From: Gordonia soli NBRC 108243
GTDB taxonomy: Bacteria; Actinomycetota; Actinomycetes; Mycobacteriales; Mycobacteriaceae
Length of the DNA stretch: 64,000 nt
Assembly (NCBI RefSeq): GCF_000334455.1
Contig: NZ_BANX01000033.1
Location: forward strand, 1-64,000
Direction of reading: 5' to 3'
In this document: positions 42,830 through 50,346 of the stretch, piece by piece
How the letters are laid out: the number at the start of each line of letters is the position of its first letter
Numbering within the stretch: the stretch's first letter is position 1
The notes under the pieces: generated by a model
Seen by the model: only the letters and a program-made list of their open reading frames with translations
Told to the model about the DNA's origin: nothing
Database searches by the model: none
Position numbers and translations under genes: made by a program

Positions 42830-43774
42830 TCACCCCGCCGCGTCGAGATGCGCGTCGAGGGCATCGGTGGCGGATGCCGTTCCGATCGTGGACGGGTGGA
42901 CGCCCGCCGACCACCGATGCGCTGACACCGGCGAGAGCACCCGGCCGAAGACCTGCCCTGCGAAGTGGCCTCCGACCACCACGGTGCGCTCGTCATCGAG
43001 CGAATTCAGAAGCGCCCGACGAGTAGCGATCCCGCGCTCGGGGTCGACGTCGAAGAGGAAGTTCCAGTCGGTCTCGGCAATCTGTGCCTGCGTGTGCATC
43101 ACGTCTCCGAGCACCAGGACCTGCACCGACGACGCCGGGTCGGTGATCTCGCAGCTCAGGTGCCCCGGCGTGTGTCCCGCAGTCGACACCGCTCGGATGC
43201 CCGGTACGAATTCTTCTCCGACGGTGATGAACTCGATGATCGGCTCGAGAGGCGCCTGCACCAGTACGGGATCGGGACCGGTGATCTCGTCGCTGCCGAA
43301 CCAGTGAGTCCATTCGGGTCGGGCGACCAGGTGACGCGCACGACCGAACGTCAAAGCAACGTCCTGGGGCGAAGGGCGGCTCGGTGCCGGCGCCCCGGTA
43401 CTCGTCCATCCGACGTGATCGTGGTGCAGATGCGTGAAGGCGACGACATCGATGTCCCCGGGATCCAACCCGACTCCGCGCAGGCTCTCGAGCAATTCAC
43501 CTCCCCGGAATTCGGCAATGTCGGGGACATCGAACTCCACTGCTCCGATCCCGAGGTCGATCAACACCCGATGTCGCGGCGTCTGGACGAGAAACGACCC
43601 GATGCTGACTGTGAGCCGAACATCGTCGTCGAGGTAGGGAGCGTGCCGTGCCCAACCGTTCGGCTGTGATGCCGGGAACAACGCGCCGGGGACGAGCCGT
43701 GCGTGACCGTCCGGAAGGTAGGTCACAGTGGTGGCACCGATCCGGATCGAGCTGACGGTGGCTGCTGGAAGCAT
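42830..43774 (-). CDS. metallo-beta-lactamase-fold hydrolase
   Basis: The protein has 314 residues. The zinc-binding motif HxHxDH is seen as FTHLHHDHVGW near residue 110. Further ligands lie in STAGHTPGHLSC and VLGDVMHTQAQ, and VVGGHFAG near the end. It hydrolyses a thioester, ester or lactone; quorum-quenching lactonases have similar layouts but this assignment is not specific. ATG 43774 was chosen by homology. It is divergent from a broken HxlR gene that may once have regulated it. Confidence 0.82.
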   Translation of the reverse strand: MLPAATVSSIRIGATTVTYLPDGHARLVPGALFPASQPNGWARHAPYLDDDVRLTVSIGSFLVQTPRHRVLIDLGIGAVEFDVPDIAEFRGGELLESLRGVGLDPGDIDVVAFTHLHHDHVGWTSTGAPAPSRPSPQDVALTFGRARHLVARPEWTHWFGSDEITGPDPVLVQAPLEPIIEFITVGEEFVPGIRAVSTAGHTPGHLSCEITDPASSVQVLVLGDVMHTQAQIAETDWNFLFDVDPERGIATRRALLNSLDDERTVVVGGHFAGQVFGRVLSPVSAHRWSAGVHPSTIGTASATDALDAHLDAAG

Positions 43775-43929
43775 GATCGGATGTCCTTCGAGAAGTCGGT
43801 GCCGGCGGGATGCCGCGTGGTGACAACAACTGTCGGACCGAGTTCGTGATCGGACAAGTACGCACTTGCAAGTGCGGTCGCCGACGCTCCACGACCGAAT
43901 CCTTCGATTCCGGGGATAGCCTGGGCTGT

Positions 43930-44359
43930 GTGAGCGACGTGCAGCCGAGGCCGCTGCCGGGAAGTGTCCGGCCGGCGCGGGCTCGCCTGGACGACGGGCA
44001 CCGTGCCGACGTGTACCGCGAGGCTTGCCCAGCTCGGCAGGCCCTCGATCGTCTCGCCGACAAGTGGAGCATGCTGATCGTCGGCGCACTGCAGGACGAA
44101 CCGCGACGGTTCGGTCAACTCCGCGATTCCGTCGAGGGCATCAGCGAGAAGATGCTGACTCAGACGCTGCGATCGATGGAGCGAGACGGACTCGTGGAAC
44201 GTCGGGCCGACGACGGGTATCCACGCAGCGTCACCTAGTGGGTTGACCGCGCTCGGACTCACCCTGCGCGAACCCATGGCTGCGGTGCGTGAGTGGGCCG
44301 AGCGCTACATCGATGAGGTCGAACGCGCACAGAGCGAAGCCGAGAGCAACGGCCTCTGA
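43930..44359 (+). pseudogene. HxlR-family regulator, disrupted by stop and frameshift
   Basis: From GTG 43930 a normal HxlR domain is read: YREACPARQALDRLADKWSMLIVGALQDEPRRFGQLRD, then KMLTQTLRSMERDGLVERR. The frame stops at TAG 44236-44238, where a Tyr/Trp pair (RVTYW) is expected. The rest, LTLREPMAAVREWAERYIDEVERAQ, continues in the +1 frame and ends at 44359. One nonsense change plus a one-base insertion near 44220-44245 would explain it. The DNA-binding domain could still be made, without the dimerising tail. It is divergent from the MBL-fold gene. Confidence 0.82.
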
Positions 44360-44375
44360 TCCTGTGGATCAGGTT

Positions 44376-44475
44376 GCACGATCAACGGATCCGAGCGCAC
44401 GATCGACGGATCCGAGCGCACGGTCGACGGATCCGAGCGCACGATCAACGGATCCGAGCGCACGGTCGACGGATC
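44376..44475. repeat. 21-bp tandem repeat, about 4.8 copies
   Basis: The unit GCACG-A/G-TC-A/G-ACGGATCCGAGC is repeated at 44376, 44397, 44418, 44439 and, partially, 44460. Copies differ only at two purine positions, so it is a recent expansion. There are no spacers, which excludes a CRISPR. It fills the gap between the broken HxlR gene and the stop of pdxK. Confidence 0.9.
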
Positions 44476-45265
44476 AGGCGGGAAGGACCGCGTCGAACGG
44501 TAGATGCGAAGCGATGCGGCCCTCGATGCCGCGGTGCGTGAACTCCTTGGCGGTGGCCACTGCGTCGGCGACATCGGCGCCCTTGGCGATCTCAGCCGTG
44601 ATGGTCGCGGCGAACACGCACCCGGCACCGGAGACCCGCTCGTCGCCCACCTTGGGCCTGCGCAGGACGGTGACGTCCGAGCCGTCGTAGAAGACGTCGA
44701 CGGCATCGTCACCCGGTAGTTCCACGCCACCCTTGGCGACGACGAAACGCGGCCCCAGGTCATGGATACGACGCGCCGCCTCGATCAGTCCGTCGACGTC
44801 GTCGATCGAGTCCAGGCCGGCGAGGGTCCGTGCTTCGAAGAGATTCGGGGTGACGACGCTCGCGTGCGGCAGAATCTCCCGCCGGAGCGCGTTGTCGGTG
44901 TCGAGCGCGGCCCCGGCCTCCTGGCCCTTGCAGATCAGCACCGGATCGACGACGACGTGGCGCCACGCCTGTCGGGACAGCGCTTCGGAGACGGTGGCGA
45001 TGGTCTCCGGGGTACCCAACATGCCGACCTTGACGACGTCGAGGTCGTGCGCCGACGTCGCGGCCTCGATCTGGTCGCCGATGACCGGCGCGGCAACCGG
45101 CACGAATCGGTGCCCCCAGTTGTTCTTCGGGTCAAACGACACGATGCAGGTGATCGTGCCGACCCCGTAGACGCCACGCTGAGCGAACGTCCGGAGATCG
45201 GCTTGCAATCCGGCGCCGCCGGTCGCCTCGGACCCGGCGATCACATAGGCGATGTTCGGCATCAT
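44474..45265 (-). CDS. pdxK: pyridoxine/pyridoxal kinase (ThiD-like ribokinase fold)
   Basis: This 263-residue protein is similar in pattern to Bacillus subtilis PdxK: YVIAGSEATGGAGLQADLRTF, SFDPKNNWGHRFVPV, VVDPVLICKGQEAG and the catalytic GAGCVFAATITAEIAKG. It phosphorylates pyridoxine/pyridoxal (and perhaps hydroxymethylpyrimidine) with ATP in the vitamin B6 pathway. GAGAGG precedes the tandem ATG-ATG start. Its stop codon touches a 21-bp tandem repeat. It is divergent from cinA. Confidence 0.85.
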   Translation of the reverse strand: MMPNIAYVIAGSEATGGAGLQADLRTFAQRGVYGVGTITCIVSFDPKNNWGHRFVPVAAPVIGDQIEAATSAHDLDVVKVGMLGTPETIATVSEALSRQAWRHVVVDPVLICKGQEAGAALDTDNALRREILPHASVVTPNLFEARTLAGLDSIDDVDGLIEAARRIHDLGPRFVVAKGGVELPGDDAVDVFYDGSDVTVLRRPKVGDERVSGAGCVFAATITAEIAKGADVADAVATAKEFTHRGIEGRIASHLPFDAVLPA

Positions 45266-45425
45266 TCACCTCTCCGTTTCGACATCAGACTTGCAACGCG
45301 ATGTGTACTGGTGACCGCCCTGGGAGGCCGTCGTCGTTGGTGCGCGTCCCCTGTGATCTTCCCACGGTGGTGGTCCTCCACACGTGCTGGGCAGGCTCGT
45401 CGCCGACGCAACTAGGCTCGGGCGC

Positions 45426-46718
45426 ATGACTGTGCGCGCGGGCGTGGTGGTGACCGGAACCGAGGTCCTGACCGGAGCGGTGAGTGACCGTAACGGACCG
45501 TGGGTGGCCGAACGGCTGCTGGCTCTCGGCGTCGACATCGCGCACATCACCGTGTGCGGCGACCGCCCGGACGATCTGACGGCGCAGCTCCGGTTCCTCG
45601 CCGACCAGGGCCTCGACCTCATCATCACCACCGGCGGACTCGGGCCCACTGCCGACGATCTCACGGTCGCTACGGTGGCAGCTTTCGCCGGTCGCGAACT
45701 GGTGGTCGATCCCGAGCTGGAGGAGCACATCGCCGCGATCGTCGACGGGTGGAACCGTCGGGCCGGGCGCTCTCCCGCGCCCGGTCCGCTCTCGGCCGGT
45801 GTCCGCAAGCAGGCACTGGTGCCCGCGGGGGCGACGTCCATCCCGCCGACCGGGACCGCGCCCGGAGTCGCGATCCCTGCTGTCGACGGCGCGCCGTCGG
45901 GACCACTCCCCGCGATCCTCATCCTTCCGGGGCCACCTCGCGAGCTCCAGTCCATGTGGGAGACGGCGCTGAGCGTTGCCCCGATCGCCGCCGCGATCGC
46001 CGGACGAGCGGTGCTGCGGCACGAGACCATCCGCGCCTACGGGTTGTCCGAAGCCGACCTGGCCGAGACCCTTCGCACGGCAGAGCGCAGCCTCCCGCAG
46101 TTCGATGCACTGGAGGTCACGACATGCCTTCGGCTGGGAGAACTCGAGATGGTGACGAGATTCCCGCAGACGGCCGATGCCGTGTACAGCGATCTGGTCG
46201 ACCTCATCGAGGCTGCCCATGGTCCACAGATCTTCTCGGTTGACGGATCCACCATCGATGATCAATTGGCGGAGGCTCTCGCCGGACAGCTCATCGGGAC
46301 GGCCGAATCATGCACCGGGGGTCTGGTTGCGGCCCGCCTCACCGACCGGGCCGGGTCGTCGGCGTACGTCGCCGGCGGGGTCGTCTCCTACGCGAACGAG
46401 GTCAAGTCAGGGCTCCTGGACGTCCCTGGGGCGATGATCGACGCACACGGGGCGGTCAGCGAGCCGGTCGCGCAGGCCATGGCGGAGGGGGCACTCCGCA
46501 GACTCGGGGTGGATGTCGCGATCTCGACGACGGGCATCGCCGGGCCCGGCGGGGGAAGCGATCAGAAGCCGGTGGGCACCGTGTGTTTCGGGTTTGCGCG
46601 TACCGGCCGACCCACTACGACGATGACCCGACGATTTCCTGGTGACCGCGCATCTGTGCGGGCATTGGCCACGACGGCCGCGTTGCACCTCGTCGTCGGC
46701 GGGCTACGGCGCGACTGA
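45426..46718 (+). CDS. cinA: CinA-family protein (NMN amidohydrolase-type)
   Basis: This 430-residue, full-length CinA has two domains. The N-terminal MoCF-like domain (residues about 1-175) has [21 protein letters not shown] and [13 protein letters not shown]. The C-terminal CinA domain (residues about 270-425) has [37 protein letters not shown] and [19 protein letters not shown]. It probably deamidates nicotinamide mononucleotide and hydrolyses ADP-ribose in NAD recycling. ATG 45426 was chosen by homology. Confidence 0.9.
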   Translation: MTVRAGVVVTGTEVLTGAVSDRNGPWVAERLLALGVDIAHITVCGDRPDDLTAQLRFLADQGLDLIITTGGLGPTADDLTVATVAAFAGRELVVDPELEEHIAAIVDGWNRRAGRSPAPGPLSAGVRKQALVPAGATSIPPTGTAPGVAIPAVDGAPSGPLPAILILPGPPRELQSMWETALSVAPIAAAIAGRAVLRHETIRAYGLSEADLAETLRTAERSLPQFDALEVTTCLRLGELEMVTRFPQTADAVYSDLVDLIEAAHGPQIFSVDGSTIDDQLAEALAGQLIGTAESCTGGLVAARLTDRAGSSAYVAGGVVSYANEVKSGLLDVPGAMIDAHGAVSEPVAQAMAEGALRRLGVDVAISTTGIAGPGGGSDQKPVGTVCFGFARTGRPTTTMTRRFPGDRASVRALATTAALHLVVGGLRRD

Positions 46719-46743
46719 TCGGTTGATCCGGTCCCGACGCTTG

Positions 46744-47817
46744 TCAGCCGTGGCCAGACGAGTCTGCGACCGCGGCGGTGAGCGCGTCGACCGACTCGGT
46801 CGACGTCGCAAACGATGTGACCAGCCGCGCCACACCGGGTTCGGGGATTCCGTAGTGGAAGACGAAGCCGGAATTGCGCAGCTTCGCCACGGTGGCCGCT
46901 TCGAGTCGACAGAAGATCATGTTGGTGTCGACAGGTGCGACGATCTCGACGTGCGCCGACCGCAATCCGTCGGCGAGGCGTTGTGCCATGGCGTTCGCGT
47001 GTGCCGCGTTGCGCAGCCAGAGGTCGTCGGTCAGGTAGGCATCGACCTGCGCCGACGAGAACCGCATCTTGGAGGTCAGCTGACCTGCCCGCTTCACGCG
47101 GTACCCGAGTCGTCTTCGGAGGTCGGGATCGAACGAGACGATCGCATCGGTGGTCAGACCGCCGTTCTTGGTTATCCCGAGCGACAGGATGTCCACCCCC
47201 GCGCGCCAGGTCATCTCCGCAGGCGAACAATCGGCGGCGGCGAGGGCATTCGCAATGCGCGCACCGTCGAGATGGACTCGGAGTCCGGCATCGCGCGCGA
47301 TGCCGGACAGTGCCCGCACCTCATCCACGGAGTAGGCGGTGCCCCACTCCGTCGCCTGGGTGAGGCTGAGTACCTGCGGTTGAACGCTGTGGACGTCACC
47401 GACCCGATGACGGACGGCACGAGACAGCTCGGCGGGATCGATCTTGCCGTTGTCCCCGTCGAGCAACGTCAATTTTGCTCCGCCGGTGAAGAACTCGGGG
47501 GCTCCACACTCGTCGACCTGGATGTGGGCGGTGCGGTGACACAGGATCGAGCCCCATGGATCCGCCAGGGCGGCCAACGCCACGGCGTTGGCCGCAGAAC
47601 CTGTCGACACGCAGTGCAGATCGGCGTCGTGGTCGAAGACCTCACGGACACGACCTGTCGCGGATCGTGAGATCGGGTCCGCCCCGTACGCGGAGACCGA
47701 TCCGGCACTCGCCCGCGCCAGCGCCTCGATGATCTCGGGTGCCGCACCGGCGGAATTGTCACTGGCGAACACCAGATCCGGGCTTCGGTCGGCGGCATTC
47801 GGAGACTTGAAGGACAT
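46744..47817 (-). CDS. threonine aldolase / beta-eliminating lyase family
   Basis: A 357-residue fold-type I PLP enzyme. The N-terminal SDNSAGAAPEIIEAL and STGSAANAVALAAL form the cofactor phosphate site, HLDGARIANALAA carries the cofactor-contacting Asp, and LGITKNGGLTTDAI contains the PLP lysine. It matches low-specificity L-threonine aldolases, which cleave threonine to glycine and acetaldehyde. It is convergent with cinA, the two stops being about 25 bases apart. Confidence 0.85.
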   Translation of the reverse strand: MSFKSPNAADRSPDLVFASDNSAGAAPEIIEALARASAGSVSAYGADPISRSATGRVREVFDHDADLHCVSTGSAANAVALAALADPWGSILCHRTAHIQVDECGAPEFFTGGAKLTLLDGDNGKIDPAELSRAVRHRVGDVHSVQPQVLSLTQATEWGTAYSVDEVRALSGIARDAGLRVHLDGARIANALAAADCSPAEMTWRAGVDILSLGITKNGGLTTDAIVSFDPDLRRRLGYRVKRAGQLTSKMRFSSAQVDAYLTDDLWLRNAAHANAMAQRLADGLRSAHVEIVAPVDTNMIFCRLEAATVAKLRNSGFVFHYGIPEPGVARLVTSFATSTESVDALTAAVADSSGHG

Positions 47818-47864
47818 CGTGGACCAGTCTACGACCGGCCGGACGCCACCAACGCGGTTGCGGG

Positions 47865-48365
47865 TCAGGTCTGGTCCGGCCCGATGGTCTGCATCGCTCT
47901 GAGCAGCGTCTGTGCGAGATGGCCGACATCAGCTGCGCCCAGTTGGTCGGAGAGGGCCCGATCGAGATCCTCGATCGCGGTCTGCCCGACAGCGAGGAGC
48001 CGACGCCCCTCCTCGGTGACCACCAGGTGGGCCGTACGTCCGCGACCGGAGTCGGTGGTCCTGGTCACCGCGCCTTTTCGCTCGAGTGCAGTCAACGTGG
48101 ACTGCATGCTCTGCGGCGTCACCGACGCGCGTCGGGCCAGCTCGCTGTAGGAGATGCCGTCTGATCGGGACAGGTGCCCCAGCGCCGAGAAATGCCGCAT
48201 CGCAAGCCCTTCCACACGGAGTGCGTCTTCGATCCGGGAGCGAACACGGCGTCCGACAGCCATGGCCAGAAAGGCAGGACTCACCGTGGGGACACCCGGC
48301 TCCCCCGTCTCGTCGCCCTGTCCAGACGGCCCCGAAGGACCGCGACGGTCGTCCGCCTCACTCAT
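47865..48365 (-). CDS. MarR-family transcriptional regulator
   Basis: The protein has 166 residues with a 30-residue disordered, Gly/Asp/Pro-rich N-terminus. The winged helix follows: HFSALGHLSRSDGISYSELARRASVTPQSMQSTLTALERKGAVTRTTDSGRGRTAHLVVTEEG. It acts as a dimeric repressor. A perfect GTTTCAG-N5-CTGAAAC dyad lies 22 bases before its start, and the same dyad occurs before a membrane-protein gene at 49.8 kb, so these are its likely operators. Confidence 0.88.
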   Translation of the reverse strand: MSEADDRRGPSGPSGQGDETGEPGVPTVSPAFLAMAVGRRVRSRIEDALRVEGLAMRHFSALGHLSRSDGISYSELARRASVTPQSMQSTLTALERKGAVTRTTDSGRGRTAHLVVTEEGRRLLAVGQTAIEDLDRALSDQLGAADVGHLAQTLLRAMQTIGPDQT

Positions 48366-48386
48366 CTTGACAGCCTCTCGTACGAG

Positions 48387-48405
48387 GTTTCAGACTAGCT
48401 GAAAC
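48387..48405. promoter_or_regulatory. MarR-type operator, copy 1
   Basis: GTTTCAG (48387-48393) and CTGAAAC (48399-48405) form a perfect 7-bp dyad with spacer ACTAG between the marR gene and the divergent rhodanese gene. The same arms and spacing recur at 49773-49791. It probably serves autoregulation and control of the rhodanese gene. Confidence 0.65.
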
Positions 48406-48455
48406 ATTCCCGGCCCGCGGTGTCGACGGGCCGACTCTTCGAGAGGTGAGGTCAC

Positions 48456-48803
48456 ATGGGGATCCGTCATCACCTCCGCCGCGCCCCGGCGGTCAGTGCC
48501 TCCGAAGCCCTCGCGCTCCACGCGGCCGGAGCCGTGATCGTCGATGTGCGGCGGGAGTTCGAGTGGCGCCGCAACCGCATCCCGGGTGCGGTGCACATTC
48601 CGCTGGAAGACCTGGAGACGCGCTGCGAGGAACTTCCCGACGACCGACTGTTGCTCACGTTCTGCACGGGTGGCCTCAGGTCGGCAGGAGCGGCGAACAT
48701 GCTGAACGACTGGGGTTTCACGGCACGCAACATGACCAAAGGCCTGATCGACTGGCGAGCCGCCGGTGGTGACCTCGAGGGGTCGAAGAACGACTCCGGT
48801 TAG
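48456..48803 (+). CDS. rhodanese-like domain protein
   Basis: A 115-residue single rhodanese domain: VIVDVRREFEWRRNRIPGAVHIPLEDLE in the first half, then the active-site loop FCTGGLRSAGAANML with the sulfur-carrying cysteine. It transfers sulfane sulfur between small molecules or proteins in the cytoplasm. The N-terminal 15 residues are not conserved. It is divergent from the MarR gene with a perfect dyad between them. Confidence 0.87.
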   Translation: MGIRHHLRRAPAVSASEALALHAAGAVIVDVRREFEWRRNRIPGAVHIPLEDLETRCEELPDDRLLLTFCTGGLRSAGAANMLNDWGFTARNMTKGLIDWRAAGGDLEGSKNDSG

Positions 48804-48822
48804 CGGGAGTCACGCCAACCCC

Positions 48823-48845
48823 TTGACCTCAACTGGACTTGAAGT
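48823..48845 (+). promoter_or_regulatory. SoxR/MerR-like promoter of the quinone oxidoreductase
   Basis: TTGACC (48823-48828) forms a -35 element. ACCTCAA (48826-48832) and TTGAAGT (48839-48845) make a 20-bp dyad with one mismatch. A GATGCT -10-like hexamer at 48848-48853 gives the long 19-base spacing typical of MerR-family promoters. Transcription would start close to ATG 48860, giving a leaderless mRNA. Confidence 0.55.
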
Positions 48846-48859
48846 CCGATGCTTGCCGC

Positions 48860-49765
48860 ATGAGAGCAGCCGTGTTCGACCGATACGGTCCCCCAGACGT
48901 CCTTCGCATCGCCGAGTTGCCTGATCCGGTCCCCGGACCGGGGCAGATCCGCGTCCGTGTGCGGGCAGCGGGTGTCCAACCATTCGACGTCGCCGTACGC
49001 ACCGGCACGATGCCGTGGGTGCAGGCCAACTTTCCTCAGCAGGTGGGCCAGGAGTACGCCGGTGTCGTCGATGCCGTCGGTGAGGGCGTCGACGATATCC
49101 GTCCGGGCGATCCCGTTCTGGGGTCGACGATGCTGGCCGGTCACGCGACCGCAGTGGTGGTCGACGCCGTGACCGCGGTGCACAAACCGGCGGAGCTGGA
49201 TTTCGTCACGGCCGGCGCGCTCGTGGCAGCTGCGCAGACGTCGACCGGCGCTCTCGACGAGCTCGCGGTGGGCGCAGGCGATGTGCTGTTGGTGCACGCC
49301 GCGGCAGGATCTGTCGGGACGTTGGCCCTCCAGGTGGCACGTCACCGCGGAGCCACGGTCATCGGAACGGCGAGCCCGGCCAATCACGACGCGCTACGAG
49401 CACTCGGTGCGGTCCCGGTCGCATACGGCCCGGATCTCGTCGATGCCGTACGCGCCACCGGACTCGTGCCGTCAGTCGCCTTGGATGCGGCCGGTGGGCA
49501 GGCCATCCCGGCATCGGTGGAACTCGGGGTCCCCGTCGACCGGATCGGGACCATCGTCGACGACGAGATGGCCGCACGCCATGGTGCGCGGGTGGTGCGG
49601 GCGCAGCGGTCGCCCACGCGTCTGGCCTCGGTGGTCGCGGCGGTTGCCGAGGGACGGATCACGATACCGATCCGCCCCTTTGCTTTCGCCGATGTCGCGG
49701 CCGCTCACACGACGGTGGAAGCCGGACACGGCCACGGCAAGGTGGTGTTGGTGGTCGAACCCTGA
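48860..49765 (+). CDS. NADPH:quinone oxidoreductase, MDR superfamily
   Basis: This 301-residue medium-chain dehydrogenase/reductase lacks zinc-binding cysteines. MRAAVFDRYGPPDVLRIAELPDPVPGPGQIRVRV and VGQEYAGVVDAVGEGV are the catalytic-domain start; VLLVHAAAGSVGTLALQVARHRGATVIGTA is the NADPH-binding Rossmann segment. It reduces quinones or enals. ATG 48860 is used because the upstream dyad promoter predicts transcription starting there. No MerR-family gene is in the window, so its activator is encoded elsewhere. Confidence 0.87.
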   Translation: MRAAVFDRYGPPDVLRIAELPDPVPGPGQIRVRVRAAGVQPFDVAVRTGTMPWVQANFPQQVGQEYAGVVDAVGEGVDDIRPGDPVLGSTMLAGHATAVVVDAVTAVHKPAELDFVTAGALVAAAQTSTGALDELAVGAGDVLLVHAAAGSVGTLALQVARHRGATVIGTASPANHDALRALGAVPVAYGPDLVDAVRATGLVPSVALDAAGGQAIPASVELGVPVDRIGTIVDDEMAARHGARVVRAQRSPTRLASVVAAVAEGRITIPIRPFAFADVAAAHTTVEAGHGHGKVVLVVEP

Positions 49766-49772
49766 GGAGGCA

Positions 49773-49791
49773 GTTTCAGCTACACTGAAAC
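49773..49791. promoter_or_regulatory. MarR-type operator, copy 2
   Basis: GTTTCAG (49773-49779) and CTGAAAC (49785-49791) form a perfect dyad with spacer CTACA; A/T at the outer ends extends each arm to 8 bp. It lies eight bases after the quinone oxidoreductase stop and 24 bases before the next gene. It is the same site as the dyad beside marR. Confidence 0.65.
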
Positions 49792-49815
49792 TCCGCCGAC
49801 CCCGGGGAGGACGCC

Positions 49816-50172
49816 ATGCATGTACTTCGTGACGTGGTGGTGTGGATCCACCTCGTAGGATTCGCCGTCACCTTCGGCGCGTGGGCCGCAGCGGCGTTGA
49901 GCTCTGAGCGTCGGACGAGCCGGATCATGGAGTACGGGTTGCTGATCTCATTGCTGACCGGAGTGGTGCTCGCGCTTCCCTGGCCTGCCGACGTGCATCC
50001 GAACTACGTGAAGATTGCCATCAAGCTGACGATCCTGGTGGTGGTGGGCGGCCTATTGGGGATGAGCAACGCCCGACAGCGTCGAACGGGCGAGCCGACC
50101 GCACCAGTCGCCTTCTGGTCGGTCGGCGCATTGATCCTCTCGGCGGCCGCGCTCGGCGTCATCTGGCACTGA
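49816..50172 (+). CDS. four-helix membrane protein of unknown function
   Basis: A 118-residue protein with four hydrophobic segments: VVVWIHLVGFAVTFGAWAAAAL, ISLLTGVVLALPWPA, IAIKLTILVVVGGLLGM and FWSVGALILSAAALGVIWH. His residues in the first and last segments (IHL, IWH) could bind a metal or heme, but no cysteines support the Fe-S name sometimes given to relatives. The ATG follows GGGGAGG. A MarR-type dyad just upstream places it in the MarR regulon with the rhodanese. Confidence 0.75.
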   Translation: MHVLRDVVVWIHLVGFAVTFGAWAAAALSSERRTSRIMEYGLLISLLTGVVLALPWPADVHPNYVKIAIKLTILVVVGGLLGMSNARQRRTGEPTAPVAFWSVGALILSAAALGVIWH

Positions 50173-50346
50173 TCACGCGGCCCTACATGATCTGGGCCCC
50201 TTCCCGATCGTCGACTTCCGATCGCACTGTCCGTAACCCTGTCGACCCGGCACTGGGTCTTCGAGAATCGTGGACGGTGTCGCTCGGACTCGGGCGTCCG
50301 GACCGTCGACTGTCCGTTCGCGGGCGTAGCGCTGGGAGTGACGATC

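Noticed and set aside
44376..44475. Repeat array considered as a CRISPR
   Set aside because: The 21-bp units are contiguous with no spacers and no cas genes nearby.
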